From positions 186,001 to 250,000 of the forward strand of contig JAHBTJ010000011.1 of NCBI GenBank assembly GCA_019638595.1: a stretch of DNA of 64,000 bases, given 5' to 3'. Made by a program: the position numbers and the translations under genes. The notes under the pieces were generated by a model. The model saw only the letters and a list, made by a program, of their open reading frames with translations, ran no database searches and was not told where the DNA came from. The DNA is from Chitinophagaceae bacterium. Lineage in GTDB: Bacteria; Bacteroidota; Bacteroidia; Chitinophagales; Chitinophagaceae. This document shows, piece after piece, positions 44,438 to 52,491 of this stretch. Numbering within the stretch: the first letter of the stretch is position 1; each line of letters starts with the position of its first letter.

Positions 44438-45949
44438 ATGACACAAAAAGAACTATATACCCAACGGCTGGTGAAGGAAGCCAATGAAACGATGATGTCG
44501 TACCAGACCCGGCGGCATTTTATAAAAGAAAGCGCCATGGGTTTAGGGTCGCTGGCTTTAGGCGCTTTGCTGGGCAGCAGTTGCGGTTCAAAAACAACAA
44601 CGGCAGCAGCCAGTGTGTTCGACCCTGCAAACCCGCTGGCATCGCGCTCGCCGCAGTTTGCAGGAAAAGCCAAATCGGTGATCTACCTGCATATGGCAGG
44701 AGCGCCATCGCAACTGGAGCTGTTCGACTATAAGCCCGAGCTGGCAAAGCTGCATGGACAGGATTGTCCGCAGTCGCTGCTGGAAGGCAAGCGGTTCGCG
44801 TTTATAAGAGGCGTTCCCAAAATGCTGGGTCCGCAGGCAGCATTTAAGCAGCACGGACACAGCGGCGCGTGGATATCGGAGAACCTGCCGCATCTCACAA
44901 CCGTTGCCGACGAAGTTTGTTTTTTAAAAGCGGTTACTACCGACCAGTTCAATCATGCGCCGGCGCAACTGATGATGCATACCGGCAGCGCCAGGCTGGG
45001 CCGGCCGAGCATAGGATCGTGGGTTACCTATGGACTGGGCTCCGATAACCAGAATCTGCCGGGTTTTGTGGTGCTTACTTCGGGCGGGCGTTTTCCGGAT
45101 GCCGGTAAAAGCGTATGGGGCAGCGGCTTTTTACCTTCGGTATACCAGGGGGTACAGTGTCGCAGCGAAGGCGACCCTGTATTGTTTGTAAAGGATCCCA
45201 AAGGCATGAACCGCGACCTGCGTAAAGCATCTATAGATGCCATCAATGAAATGAACAGGATCAAATACCAGGAATATAAAGACCCGGAGATCAATTCGCG
45301 CATCTCGCAATATGAAATGGCATACCGCATGCAGATATCCGTTCCGGAAGTAATGGACATCAGCAATGAGCCGGATTATATCCATGAAATGTATGGCACC
45401 CAGCCCGGCAAAGCCTGTTTTGCCAACAACGTGCTGCTGGCGAGAAAGCTGGTAGAAAAAGGCGTACGTTTCGTGCAGTTGTTCGACTGGGGTTGGGACA
45501 GTCATGGCACCGATGCCAACCTGGCTATTGATGTGGGCTTTATTAATAAATGCCGCAGCGTAGACCGTGCCTGCACGGCATTGCTGCTCGATCTTAAACA
45601 GCGCGGGTTGCTGGATGAAACCCTGGTAGTATGGGGCGGGGAATTCGGCCGCACTCCTATGATGGAAAACCGCGAAGGTAAACAGAACCCTTTCAAAGGA
45701 AGAGATCACCACGTAGAGGCATTTACCATCTGGATGGCAGGCGGTGGTATCAAAAAAGGGTTCAGCTACGGCGAAACGGACGAGATAGGCTACAGCGCTG
45801 TGAGCGGTAAAGTAGAACCCTTCGACATACAGGCAACTATACTCAACCAACTGGGCTTTGACCACGAACAATTTACTTACCAGTTCCAGGGACGCTTTTT
45901 TCGTTTAACCGATGTGCATGGCAGGGTGATCAATGAGGTGATAGGGTGA
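44438..45949 (+). CDS. DUF1501 (sulfatase-superfamily-like) exported protein
   Basis: A 503-residue protein with a twin-arginine-type signal (TRRHFIKESAMG, then a hydrophobic run to a lipobox-like SSCGS). The mature part is DUF1501, related to the alkaline phosphatase/sulfatase fold: VIYLHMAGAPSQLELFDYKPEL, HGHSGAWISENLPHL, VVWGGEFGRTPM and KGRDHHVEAFTIWMAGGG. It is encoded with the DUF1549/DUF1553 protein, the usual pair for these families. The substrate is unknown. It is the last gene before the accessory island. Confidence 0.9.
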   Translation: MTQKELYTQRLVKEANETMMSYQTRRHFIKESAMGLGSLALGALLGSSCGSKTTTAAASVFDPANPLASRSPQFAGKAKSVIYLHMAGAPSQLELFDYKPELAKLHGQDCPQSLLEGKRFAFIRGVPKMLGPQAAFKQHGHSGAWISENLPHLTTVADEVCFLKAVTTDQFNHAPAQLMMHTGSARLGRPSIGSWVTYGLGSDNQNLPGFVVLTSGGRFPDAGKSVWGSGFLPSVYQGVQCRSEGDPVLFVKDPKGMNRDLRKASIDAINEMNRIKYQEYKDPEINSRISQYEMAYRMQISVPEVMDISNEPDYIHEMYGTQPGKACFANNVLLARKLVEKGVRFVQLFDWGWDSHGTDANLAIDVGFINKCRSVDRACTALLLDLKQRGLLDETLVVWGGEFGRTPMMENREGKQNPFKGRDHHVEAFTIWMAGGGIKKGFSYGETDEIGYSAVSGKVEPFDIQATILNQLGFDHEQFTYQFQGRFFRLTDVHGRVINEVIG

Positions 45950-46064
45950 GTAATTTCGTCTATGCTTGCCTGGTTGTAGAAGTTGTTCATTGTTTTAAAT
46001 TTATGACAGGATGAACAGAAAATCGGAATGAACCAATTAAAGGAAAGTTCATCCTTTCTCCCTA

Positions 46065-46088
46065 CTGTTGGGTGTCCCCACCCAACAG
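46065..46088. repeat. REP-like palindrome, left
   Basis: CTGTTGGGTG pairs with CACCCAACAG over a TCCC loop. A matching palindrome, TCGTTGGGTG and CACCCAACGA over a GAGA loop, lies at 46499-46522, on the other side of a transposase remnant. Confidence 0.65.
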
Positions 46089-46495
46089 GATTGGTTTTCA
46101 AGCCACCGCATGTCTCACGAAACATGACATGCAGTTGGTTGTCATCACCCAACAGATTTCCATTTTATTATTTTTTGAAAAATCGCTGGAATAAATACGT
46201 TCATTTCCGAGTTTTTGCTACCTTAAATTTTGCTAATTATGAACACTCTTCACAAAAGACAAGCTATTCATCCGAAAAAAGCGACAGAAACTATCAATTC
46301 TGGAAGGGCGATCCACTTGCTATTCCATTAAGCACTATAAAAATATTGGAACAAAAGCTGGAGTATATACATAATAATCCCGTTGTTGAGAAATGGTACT
46401 TAGCCAGGCTACCAGAAGAGTACAGGTGGAGCAGCGCAAATTTCTATTTAAACGGCGTTGATGAGTTTGGTTTTTTAACGCATTATAAGGAGTGA
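46089..46495 (+). pseudogene. Remnant of a REP-associated tyrosine transposase (RAYT)
   Basis: The last 71 codons (46280-46495) carry the typical C-terminus of a Bacteroidota REP-associated Y1 transposase: SDRNYQFWKGDP, LEQKLEYIHNNPV, YRWSSANFYLNGVDEFGFLTHYKE (in pieces). The N-terminal part with the HUH metal site and catalytic Tyr is not recognisable, so the gene is decayed. It is bracketed by REP-like palindromes, as expected for RAYT loci. Confidence 0.7.
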
Positions 46496-46498
46496 TTT

Positions 46499-46522
46499 TC
46501 GTTGGGTGGAGACACCCAACGA
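46499..46522. repeat. REP-like palindrome, right
   Basis: TCGTTGGGTG / CACCCAACGA with a GAGA loop, partner of the palindrome at 46065-46088. Confidence 0.65.
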
Positions 46523-46534
46523 TAGGTGAAGTTC

Positions 46535-46555
46535 AATGTTACCTGCATGTGCTAT
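46535..46555. repeat. Right end of an attC-like element (partial)
   Basis: AATGTTACCTGCATGTGCTAT resembles the right end of the element at 47199-47288 and, like it, coincides with the stop codon of a minus-strand gene (stop at 46552). No matching left half was recognised on the other side, where the REP palindrome lies. Confidence 0.4.
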
Positions 46556-47169
46556 ATTCTTGGTTTTAACTGTCGCCATTGTATATGAGGATTTTCATAC
46601 ATTTTCAATTCCGGCTCATACGATGTTTTGTCAACGAAGTTTGAAATGAGTGTCATTGGCTCACTGGTCTTTGAAAATGTAGGCAATGAATTATTGTCGT
46701 AAAGCAACAACCCTTGGTAGTCAACTGGTACTTTGATTGAGAATTGCCCATTTTGATTCAAGTTGATAGTTTCGATATTGAAGTCAACTGCTAAACTCAG
46801 TTCAATGTCGAATGTTGTGCCGGTAAGAGATAAAAAGCGAATGGTTGAATTGAATTGACAATGTTCTGAGCCTAAATAGATTGAGCCTTCACCTGTGTCG
46901 TCATCGTATGATATGAGGTACTCGTTTCCTACTAAATTTTTCCAATTAGCTTCATTTTGTCCTGTTGCAGGGTTCAAAAACTTTATCCATTCTATGACAA
47001 TAGATGTTGATGTGGGCTGCTCAACATACGCGTGTCCACTGTCAAATGGCTCCAGCGGAATTTCTATTGAGTAGAAAAGTGTCAATGGCAAACCAATGTG
47101 GGAGTTCTCCCAAAGGTTCGAAGTAAAAAGCCCTTTTAATGGTCTGATGTCTTTTGTGTCTAAAGGCAT
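46552..47169 (-). CDS. Hypothetical protein in cassette-like island
   Basis: A 205-residue protein with no signal peptide, no membrane helix and no motif I recognise. It is acidic and rich in aromatic and beta-strand-prone stretches (HIGLPLTLFYSIEIPLEPF, FDIELSLAVDFNIETINL). It is the first of three small minus-strand genes separated by imperfect inverted repeats. It may be an immunity-like or stress-related cargo gene; that is only a guess from context. Confidence 0.6.
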   Translation of the reverse strand: MPLDTKDIRPLKGLFTSNLWENSHIGLPLTLFYSIEIPLEPFDSGHAYVEQPTSTSIVIEWIKFLNPATGQNEANWKNLVGNEYLISYDDDTGEGSIYLGSEHCQFNSTIRFLSLTGTTFDIELSLAVDFNIETINLNQNGQFSIKVPVDYQGLLLYDNNSLPTFSKTSEPMTLISNFVDKTSYEPELKMYENPHIQWRQLKPRI

Positions 47170-47198
47170 AATTGAAGGTTATTTTGTCTGTAATGGTC

Positions 47199-47288
47199 AA
47201 CAACTTTGCATTTGGGAGTCCCGAATTTTCGGGATGAAAAATATCCGCCCCGGAACTGCTACCGCAAAACTGAATGTTGCGTGTTGTT
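47199..47288. repeat. attC-like imperfect inverted repeat A
   Basis: The left end AACAACTTTGCATT and the right end AATGTTGCGTGTTGTT are complementary at their outer six bases and partly inside, with a small internal palindrome (CCCGAATTTTCGGG). The first 60 bases are similar to element B at 47891. The right end overlaps the stop codon of the next gene. Confidence 0.6.
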
Positions 47289-47862
47289 ATTTTCCAAACC
47301 CGATCGCCGACTTGCTTTCTCGTCCAAGCAGTTCATTCTTTAGGGTTTCATAGTGATTTTCAGTTATTATCTCTCTATTGCGTAAAAATTGTAGATTGTT
47401 AATTTGTTGTTCCACGGGAAGAGCCCGGTCAATTTTTCCGTATTTCTCCATTAGATAGTTGTTGGATGCTTCAATAATCTTGTTTGAGAACTCGACTACT
47501 TCTTTTTGGGTTTTGTTGTTGAAGTATAAAATTATTCCGTCACCAGAATAGGTTGGAATTGTTACTGTCTTTTTTCTATTGATGAAAGCGGTCAATACAA
47601 AGATCACTCCAACTGAAAGAAATATTACCGTTAGTTCTTCGGCCGTCCCTAGTAGAAATAGGAAGCTAAATACAAAAAAGAAAAGCCCGGTAATAACAAG
47701 ATTGTTGTTTATTTGTGTTTGAATTATTTTCTTGTTATGAATATTGTCGAATGGAATTTCATATTCAATCCGGTCCAATAAGCCTTTTCGGTCAATCTTT
47801 AGCGAACTGCTAAGAATAGCAAAGGTCTGTCTTGTAAAGCGTCTCTTATTATTGACTGTCAT
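47287..47862 (-). CDS. Hypothetical membrane protein with SHOCT-like C-terminus
   Basis: A 191-residue protein. A PH-like N-terminal stretch (about 10-48) precedes two membrane helices (about 53-91), then a basic/beta segment and a C-terminal short helical motif (QQINNLQFLRNREIITENHYETLKNELL, broken over 150-178) like the SHOCT domain often found at the end of small bacterial membrane proteins. The function is unknown. It is the second gene of the cassette-like array; its stop lies in the right end of element A and its start is followed by element B. Confidence 0.65.
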   Translation of the reverse strand: MTVNNKRRFTRQTFAILSSSLKIDRKGLLDRIEYEIPFDNIHNKKIIQTQINNNLVITGLFFFVFSFLFLLGTAEELTVIFLSVGVIFVLTAFINRKKTVTIPTYSGDGIILYFNNKTQKEVVEFSNKIIEASNNYLMEKYGKIDRALPVEQQINNLQFLRNREIITENHYETLKNELLGRESKSAIGFGK

Positions 47863-47890
47863 AATCTAAATAGGAATAATTGCACCTAAC

Positions 47891-48104
47891 GGTTAGCAGC
47901 TTTGCATTTGGCAGCCCCGAATTTTCAGGATGGAAAGCTTCCAGTGCGGAACCGCTGCTGATTAAAGATACAAAAGTTGAAAATATATTCTGTTGCTCAT
48001 CGCTCATCTGTGTTCGTCCAGCCGGATATGTCGTTAATAGTAGCACTAAAATGAGGATTTATTCGTCGCCCCCTACTGATGTAAAATTAAATGTTGTACG
48101 CCGC
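47891..48104. repeat. attC-like imperfect inverted repeat B
   Basis: The left end GGTTAGCAGCTTTGCATTT and right end AAATGTTGTACGCCGC resemble those of element A, and the left 60 bases share the GCATTTGG-AG-CCCGAATTTTC core. The interior is longer (about 210 bp in total). The right end lies immediately before the stop of the gene at 48108. Confidence 0.6.
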
Positions 48105-48107
48105 TTT

Positions 48108-48509
48108 TTATATGCTTTGAGGAAACTGTCCTAGAAAGAAATTTGACAAAACAATTGTCATTATTATTGTTACAATAATCGTATAAGGTTTTCTGATATT
48201 AAACTTTTCATGTCTGATAGCTTTATAACAAAGCCATAAAAACAAAATGATTAATGGAATAGAAATATAAAAAGTTATGAAAATATAAAAAACCAAGTCG
48301 TTAAATGGTAATTGCCAGTCTGTATCAAACCATCTTGTCCACACCTTAGGGTTTAAATTGTCCTTGCTTCTAAAATTTAACCATTCCTCTTTTGTTCTGA
48401 AAGTGTCAATACGAAAAGTAACCTCATTAACAAGTCCAACGCCAGCTTTTGATTGATAGCAACTCAACAAAATTAAAATTGTCAATATGAATTTGAGGTA
48501 TGGTCGCAT
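48108..48509 (-). CDS. Hypothetical small membrane protein
   Basis: About 133 residues from the ATG at 48509 (the frame is open ten codons further). A signal-like hydrophobic N-terminus (FILTILILLSCYQSKA) may be a lipobox signal, and two more membrane helices follow (LVFYIFITFYISIPLIILFLWLCY and TIIVTIIMTIVLSNFFL). Nothing indicates a function. It is the third gene of the cassette-like series and, like the others, AT-richer than the flanking operons by eye. Confidence 0.55.
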   Translation of the reverse strand: MRPYLKFILTILILLSCYQSKAGVGLVNEVTFRIDTFRTKEEWLNFRSKDNLNPKVWTRWFDTDWQLPFNDLVFYIFITFYISIPLIILFLWLCYKAIRHEKFNIRKPYTIIVTIIMTIVLSNFFLGQFPQSI

Positions 48510-48694
48510 TAAAGTGGTGTACAACTCCCAAATATACAAACCCCATTTCGAAAATGCTTCTGATTCAGATATATGTACGGAAAACTCACCTAGCGGTAAT
48601 CGTCCTTTGTAATTTTATATAAGCTATAACAGGCCGCTTATTTACCGGGAAATCATATTTTCGCTGCCGGGGAGACCCGCTAAACAGATGTGGT

Positions 48695-49876
48695 ATGAAC
48701 GATGGTTGTATCAAAGCAGTATTGGTTGCTTGTTTATTTATAGTTATACGCATTTTTCCACTTTCAGCGCAGGAGCGTATCCCTGTTTTTATATCAGGTG
48801 AAGAAGGACATAAAACATACCGCATTCCGGCTATCATTGATTTGCCCGGCGGTGATCTGCTGGCATTTTGTGAAGGGCGGGTAAATGGAGCAAGCGATTT
48901 TGGCGATGTAAATATTGTAATGAAAAGAAGCAGCGATAAAGGCAAAACCTGGAGCGCTTTGCAAACGCTGGTGGATTATGATACCCTGCAGGCCGGCAAT
49001 CCCGCACCGGTGGTAGACAGAACGGATCCGGCAATCCCCGGCGGCAGGATCTTTCTCTTTTATAATACGGGTAACAACCACGAACATGAAGTACGAAAGG
49101 GAAATGGAGTGCGAGAAGTATGGTATATCAGTTCTGTTGACGGTGGGCAATCCTGGTCTCCACCGGTCAATATTACTCCGCAGGTGCATCGCCCTTTGCA
49201 GCCGGGAGTAAATGTTGCGTACAATTTTAAAGAAGACTGGCGGCATTATGCCAATACGCCCGGTCATGCCATGCAGTTTGCCTCCGGTAAGTACAAAGGC
49301 AGGATATATGTTGCAGCCAATCATTCCTTTGGAAACCCTGCAAAAGATGGCTCTGATTACCGGGCGCATGCTTTTTATTCAGATGATCATGGTAAAACAT
49401 TCCAGCTAACGGATATTGTCAATATTCCCGGTAGTAATGAAGCGCTGGCCGCTGAAATATCGGATAACGGCTTAATGATGAATATCCGCAACCAGAAGGG
49501 GGATGTGAAGCAACGGATCATCGCAAAGAGTAAAGACGGAGGTGTATATTGGGATACGGTATATTTTGATAACCGGTTACCCGATCCCGTTTGCCAGGGA
49601 AGCATTATTTCATATCCTGTTAAAAAAGGAAAATACGTGGTGGCGGTAAGCAATGCGGCGGATACTGTACAAAGGAATAACCTGACACTGAGGATCAGCA
49701 TGAATGAAGGAAAAACGTGGTACCGGTCGGTGTTGGTTGAAAGCGGAGCTTCTAAGGATCGGAATACTGATCCTACAGCTTATTCAGACCTGGTAGTGCT
49801 CTCCCCCCGCAGCATAGGTGTGTTATATGAATACAATGGATACAGCCGGATTGTGTTTAAAGTGGTGAAGTGGTAA
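48695..49876 (+). CDS. nanH: Secreted exo-alpha-sialidase (GH33)
   Basis: A 393-residue sialidase with a signal peptide (about 1-25). The six-bladed propeller hallmarks are there: YRIP (Arg43), a second Arg in CEGR (62), acid/base Asp in ASDFGDV, several Asp-boxes (SSDKGKTW, SSVDGGQSW, YSDDHGKTF, SMNEGKTW) and the nucleophile Tyr region GVLYEYNGYSRI. It releases terminal sialic acids. It stands alone, without neighbouring sialate lyase or transporter genes, so it may serve uncovering of host or fungal glycans rather than sialic acid catabolism. Confidence 0.9.
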   Translation: MNDGCIKAVLVACLFIVIRIFPLSAQERIPVFISGEEGHKTYRIPAIIDLPGGDLLAFCEGRVNGASDFGDVNIVMKRSSDKGKTWSALQTLVDYDTLQAGNPAPVVDRTDPAIPGGRIFLFYNTGNNHEHEVRKGNGVREVWYISSVDGGQSWSPPVNITPQVHRPLQPGVNVAYNFKEDWRHYANTPGHAMQFASGKYKGRIYVAANHSFGNPAKDGSDYRAHAFYSDDHGKTFQLTDIVNIPGSNEALAAEISDNGLMMNIRNQKGDVKQRIIAKSKDGGVYWDTVYFDNRLPDPVCQGSIISYPVKKGKYVVAVSNAADTVQRNNLTLRISMNEGKTWYRSVLVESGASKDRNTDPTAYSDLVVLSPRSIGVLYEYNGYSRIVFKVVKW

Positions 49877-50076
49877 GAAGCTATCAGCCTTCAGCTGTCA
49901 GCAATGAGCTATGGGCCGTGAGTGGTCAATTAGCTATAAGCTGTCCACACACAAAGTTAACTTGCCGCTATAAACAATAAACCCGAAACTCCAAACTAAA
50001 AACCTGAAACTTGAAACCTGTAACCTGCAACAGCCATCAAATCTCGAATTTCAAATTTCAAATCTCCTGAAACCTG
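49877..50076. other. Low-complexity intergenic stretch
   Basis: From about 49978 the sequence is a degenerate tandem of AAACCTGAAACTTGAAACC-type units (short A/C-rich words), followed by AAATCTCGAATTTCAAATTTC. No gene is present in the gap. Such strings are probably slippage-derived spacer. Confidence 0.5.
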
Positions 50077-51090
50077 CTACACTACCATCAGGCTGCATCC
50101 CCGTATATCGCTGTTGTCAACTCTTCCGAGCACTTCAAAGCTTCCGTCAGGGTAGAGCTTACCTGCATCTTCGGTGGCTATGAACGAACAGGAGTAAATA
50201 TTGGCAAGGTCCATTACATTAATAACACCGTTCAAAACCTTACCGGCAGTACGGTTATCTTCTACCGTAAGCGGGTCATCTTCCTTCCGCATTAACACCT
50301 TCATCCACGATGGGCAATAAAATATTCCGTTCTGTTTTGAATAAGCCTGAGACAGCAATTCCGTCATACCATATTCCGAATGGATCGTTTTTACCCCGAA
50401 CGCCTGTTTTAAAATGTCATGCACTTCTTCCCGCGTTATTTCCTCCCTGCGCCCCTTCATACCTCCTGTTTCCATGATGGTAGTATATTGCAAAGGCACG
50501 GGGTATTTTTCGGCAAAGTCGAGCAATCCGAAAGTAACTCCCAGCAGCAGTGTTCTTTGCTGCTGTTCTTCCAGCTTCAGCAGGGTTTCGGAGAGCCGTT
50601 TATGGTCGTGCAGGTAAAAGCCGCTATCGGGGTGCCCGCTGCTTTTGATCAGCTCGTCCGCCATCACTACAAGCGATGAATGCCGGCGTTCCAGGTAGGA
50701 AGGAAGCAGGGCTATAATGCACCAGTTGGCGGGAGTGCCATAAAACAGCTCAAACGTTTTGCCGAAGCTCTCCGTATATAAGGATACATCTTTTATATAA
50801 TGCTTACTGTTAATGGCTTGGGTGGTGCCGCTGCTTTCAAAAACGGTGCTGGTTGTAAAAGCGGTTGTTTTTACCGGGTGGGTTTTAAAGAAGCTGATGG
50901 GTAAAAATGGAATGTCGGTAATTTGCCTTACCGCGTTGCCGTATATACCCAGGGCTTCGCAGTACTGCCTGTAAATTATGTTGTTAGCATATTGAAAATG
51001 AAACACCTCTAATGCCAGGGGGGGAGGGTCTGAAATGTTAAAATCAAATATGCGCCGGGTAATGTCGTTATAGGATGAGCTTTTTTTCAA
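50077..51090 (-). CDS. LuxE-like acyl-protein synthetase/acyl-activating protein
   Basis: A 337-residue protein of the LuxE family, ANL-superfamily-like enzymes that activate fatty or other acyl groups to an acyl-AMP and transfer them to a protein Cys or to CoA. FESSGTTQAINSKHYIKD is the LuxE adenylation motif, and METGGMKGRREEITREEV, HSEYGMTELLSQAY and the C-terminal VLGRVDNSDIRGCSLMV follow the adenylate-forming order. No reductase (LuxC) or other partner is nearby, so the acceptor is unknown. It starts head-to-head with the lipoprotein gene at 51114; the starts lie 24-36 bp apart. Confidence 0.85.
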   Translation of the reverse strand: MKKSSSYNDITRRIFDFNISDPPPLALEVFHFQYANNIIYRQYCEALGIYGNAVRQITDIPFLPISFFKTHPVKTTAFTTSTVFESSGTTQAINSKHYIKDVSLYTESFGKTFELFYGTPANWCIIALLPSYLERRHSSLVVMADELIKSSGHPDSGFYLHDHKRLSETLLKLEEQQQRTLLLGVTFGLLDFAEKYPVPLQYTTIMETGGMKGRREEITREEVHDILKQAFGVKTIHSEYGMTELLSQAYSKQNGIFYCPSWMKVLMRKEDDPLTVEDNRTAGKVLNGVINVMDLANIYSCSFIATEDAGKLYPDGSFEVLGRVDNSDIRGCSLMVV

Positions 51091-51113
51091 ACGGAATATC
51101 TACATTTGTTTTA

Positions 51114-51608
51114 ATGAATATATTTATGAAATCAATATCAGCGGTCGTTTTATTTGTACTGGTTATTGTTTCGTGCAGCAAAGATAAGTTTGAATCCAGA
51201 CCGCGGCTAACATTCAAGGAAATGAAGGGAAATTATGTGCCGGTTGGGAATGAATATGCCGCAAGAATTGTGCTTGAATATACCGATGCAGAGGGCGATA
51301 TTGCCGGAGTACCGCTTTTTTTTGAAAAAATATCATCATCTGCACCATGTGCCAACTCATCTCTTGATCCTAATATTCCGCCCGACACTGTGAATGTCTT
51401 TTTGCGTTTGCCGGGTGATGTGCCGCCAAGCTCTGATCAAAAAGGAGAAATAGAAGTTATACTTAAATGGACGGAACTGAATCCTATTGCCTGTAATCCG
51501 AACGATACGCTGGAAGATGCTACGCTCAAGTTCTGGTTCAAAGACAAAGCAGGAAATATGAGCGACACCGTAACCGTCCCACCTATTCGTATTGAAAAAG
51601 TCTTTTGA
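51114..51608 (+). CDS. Hypothetical lipoprotein
   Basis: A protein of about 164 residues with a lipoprotein signal (ISAVVLFVLVIVSC, Cys at about residue 21 from ATG 51114; ATG 51126 is an alternative start). The mature domain looks like a beta-sandwich of the kind found in many Bacteroidota lipoproteins (ARIVLEYTDAEGDIAGVPLFF, GEIEVILKWTEL). No family is recognised. It overlaps the next gene by four bases (TTGA), so the two are probably translated together. Confidence 0.7.
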   Translation: MNIFMKSISAVVLFVLVIVSCSKDKFESRPRLTFKEMKGNYVPVGNEYAARIVLEYTDAEGDIAGVPLFFEKISSSAPCANSSLDPNIPPDTVNVFLRLPGDVPPSSDQKGEIEVILKWTELNPIACNPNDTLEDATLKFWFKDKAGNMSDTVTVPPIRIEKVF

Positions 51609-52459
51609 TCTTAAAAAAAACTATACGCTATTCAGTTTTTGACTTTTTTTTATACAGCAACCTGTATATAACAGGCTGTGCCTTGCTGATGGTTGAACAA
51701 GCCAATCACCTGTTTTCCCTTCAATACGATCATGCTGTTTTTTTTGCTTTTGTTTCCGGGGCAACACTCTGCAGCTATAATTTTCACTGGTATCTAACGC
51801 CTTTGCAGGCGTCAGCGTCTCCCCGTATTCAATGGAACGACCGGTTCCGGAACCTGCTGCTGGTTTTTTTTATAGCCGGGCTTTGCATATCGTTGATATA
51901 CGGCTGGCAACTACGGCAACACTGGTTGTCTATCGCAATAGGGGTTATAGCCACATTTTTATACTCGGCCCCCAAAATACCCCTGCGCCCCTTTGAATTA
52001 CTTGCTAAGGTAGCTGTGGGTAAAACCATTTTTCTTTCATTCGTTTGGATGTACGTTACCTCCGCGCTTCCTGTGCTGCTGTCTGATACCGCCTGGACAA
52101 ACGAGCACACATTCTATTGTATCAGTCGTTTTTTCCTGATCTATGCTATCTGCATACTTTTTGATTACCGCGACAGGGAAACAGACCGGCAGCAGGGTGT
52201 AAAAAGCATTATTACCTGGGTAAGCGAAAAGAATGTAAAAAGGATATTCTTCGTTTCATTAGGGATTTTCGCGGTTTTTACCCTCCTGCTCGTAAATGTG
52301 CTGGGGGGCTTACAGGTTTTCCTGCTGCTGGTGCCGGGGGGCATCGTTTGGGGATTGTATCGTTATGCGGTAAAGCATTTTGGCGATTATCTCTATTATT
52401 TTGTGCTGGATGGGCTGATGATGTTATCGGCTCTTTTAATGCTCTTGTTAAGGATTTAA
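51605..52459 (+). CDS. UbiA-superfamily prenyltransferase-like membrane protein
   Basis: A 284-residue polytopic membrane protein with about eight hydrophobic segments. LYSAPKIPLRP and LFDYRDRETDRQQGV (the DxxRDxxxD-type acidic motif) are those of UbiA-family prenyltransferases, although the first Asp-rich motif is less clear (CSYNFHWY instead of N-DxxxD), so the enzyme may be inactive or act on another substrate. The start codon is TTG 51605, overlapping the lipoprotein stop. A quinone- or lipid-related role is possible. Confidence 0.65.
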   Translation: MILKKTIRYSVFDFFLYSNLYITGCALLMVEQANHLFSLQYDHAVFFAFVSGATLCSYNFHWYLTPLQASASPRIQWNDRFRNLLLVFFIAGLCISLIYGWQLRQHWLSIAIGVIATFLYSAPKIPLRPFELLAKVAVGKTIFLSFVWMYVTSALPVLLSDTAWTNEHTFYCISRFFLIYAICILFDYRDRETDRQQGVKSIITWVSEKNVKRIFFVSLGIFAVFTLLLVNVLGGLQVFLLLVPGGIVWGLYRYAVKHFGDYLYYFVLDGLMMLSALLMLLLRI

Positions 52460-52491
52460 GTATTTTTGAAAAATATAATAATTGAACAGAC

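Noticed and set aside
45131-45871. 246-codon minus-strand frame in the DUF1501 gene
   Set aside because: Antisense to conserved DUF1501 motifs.
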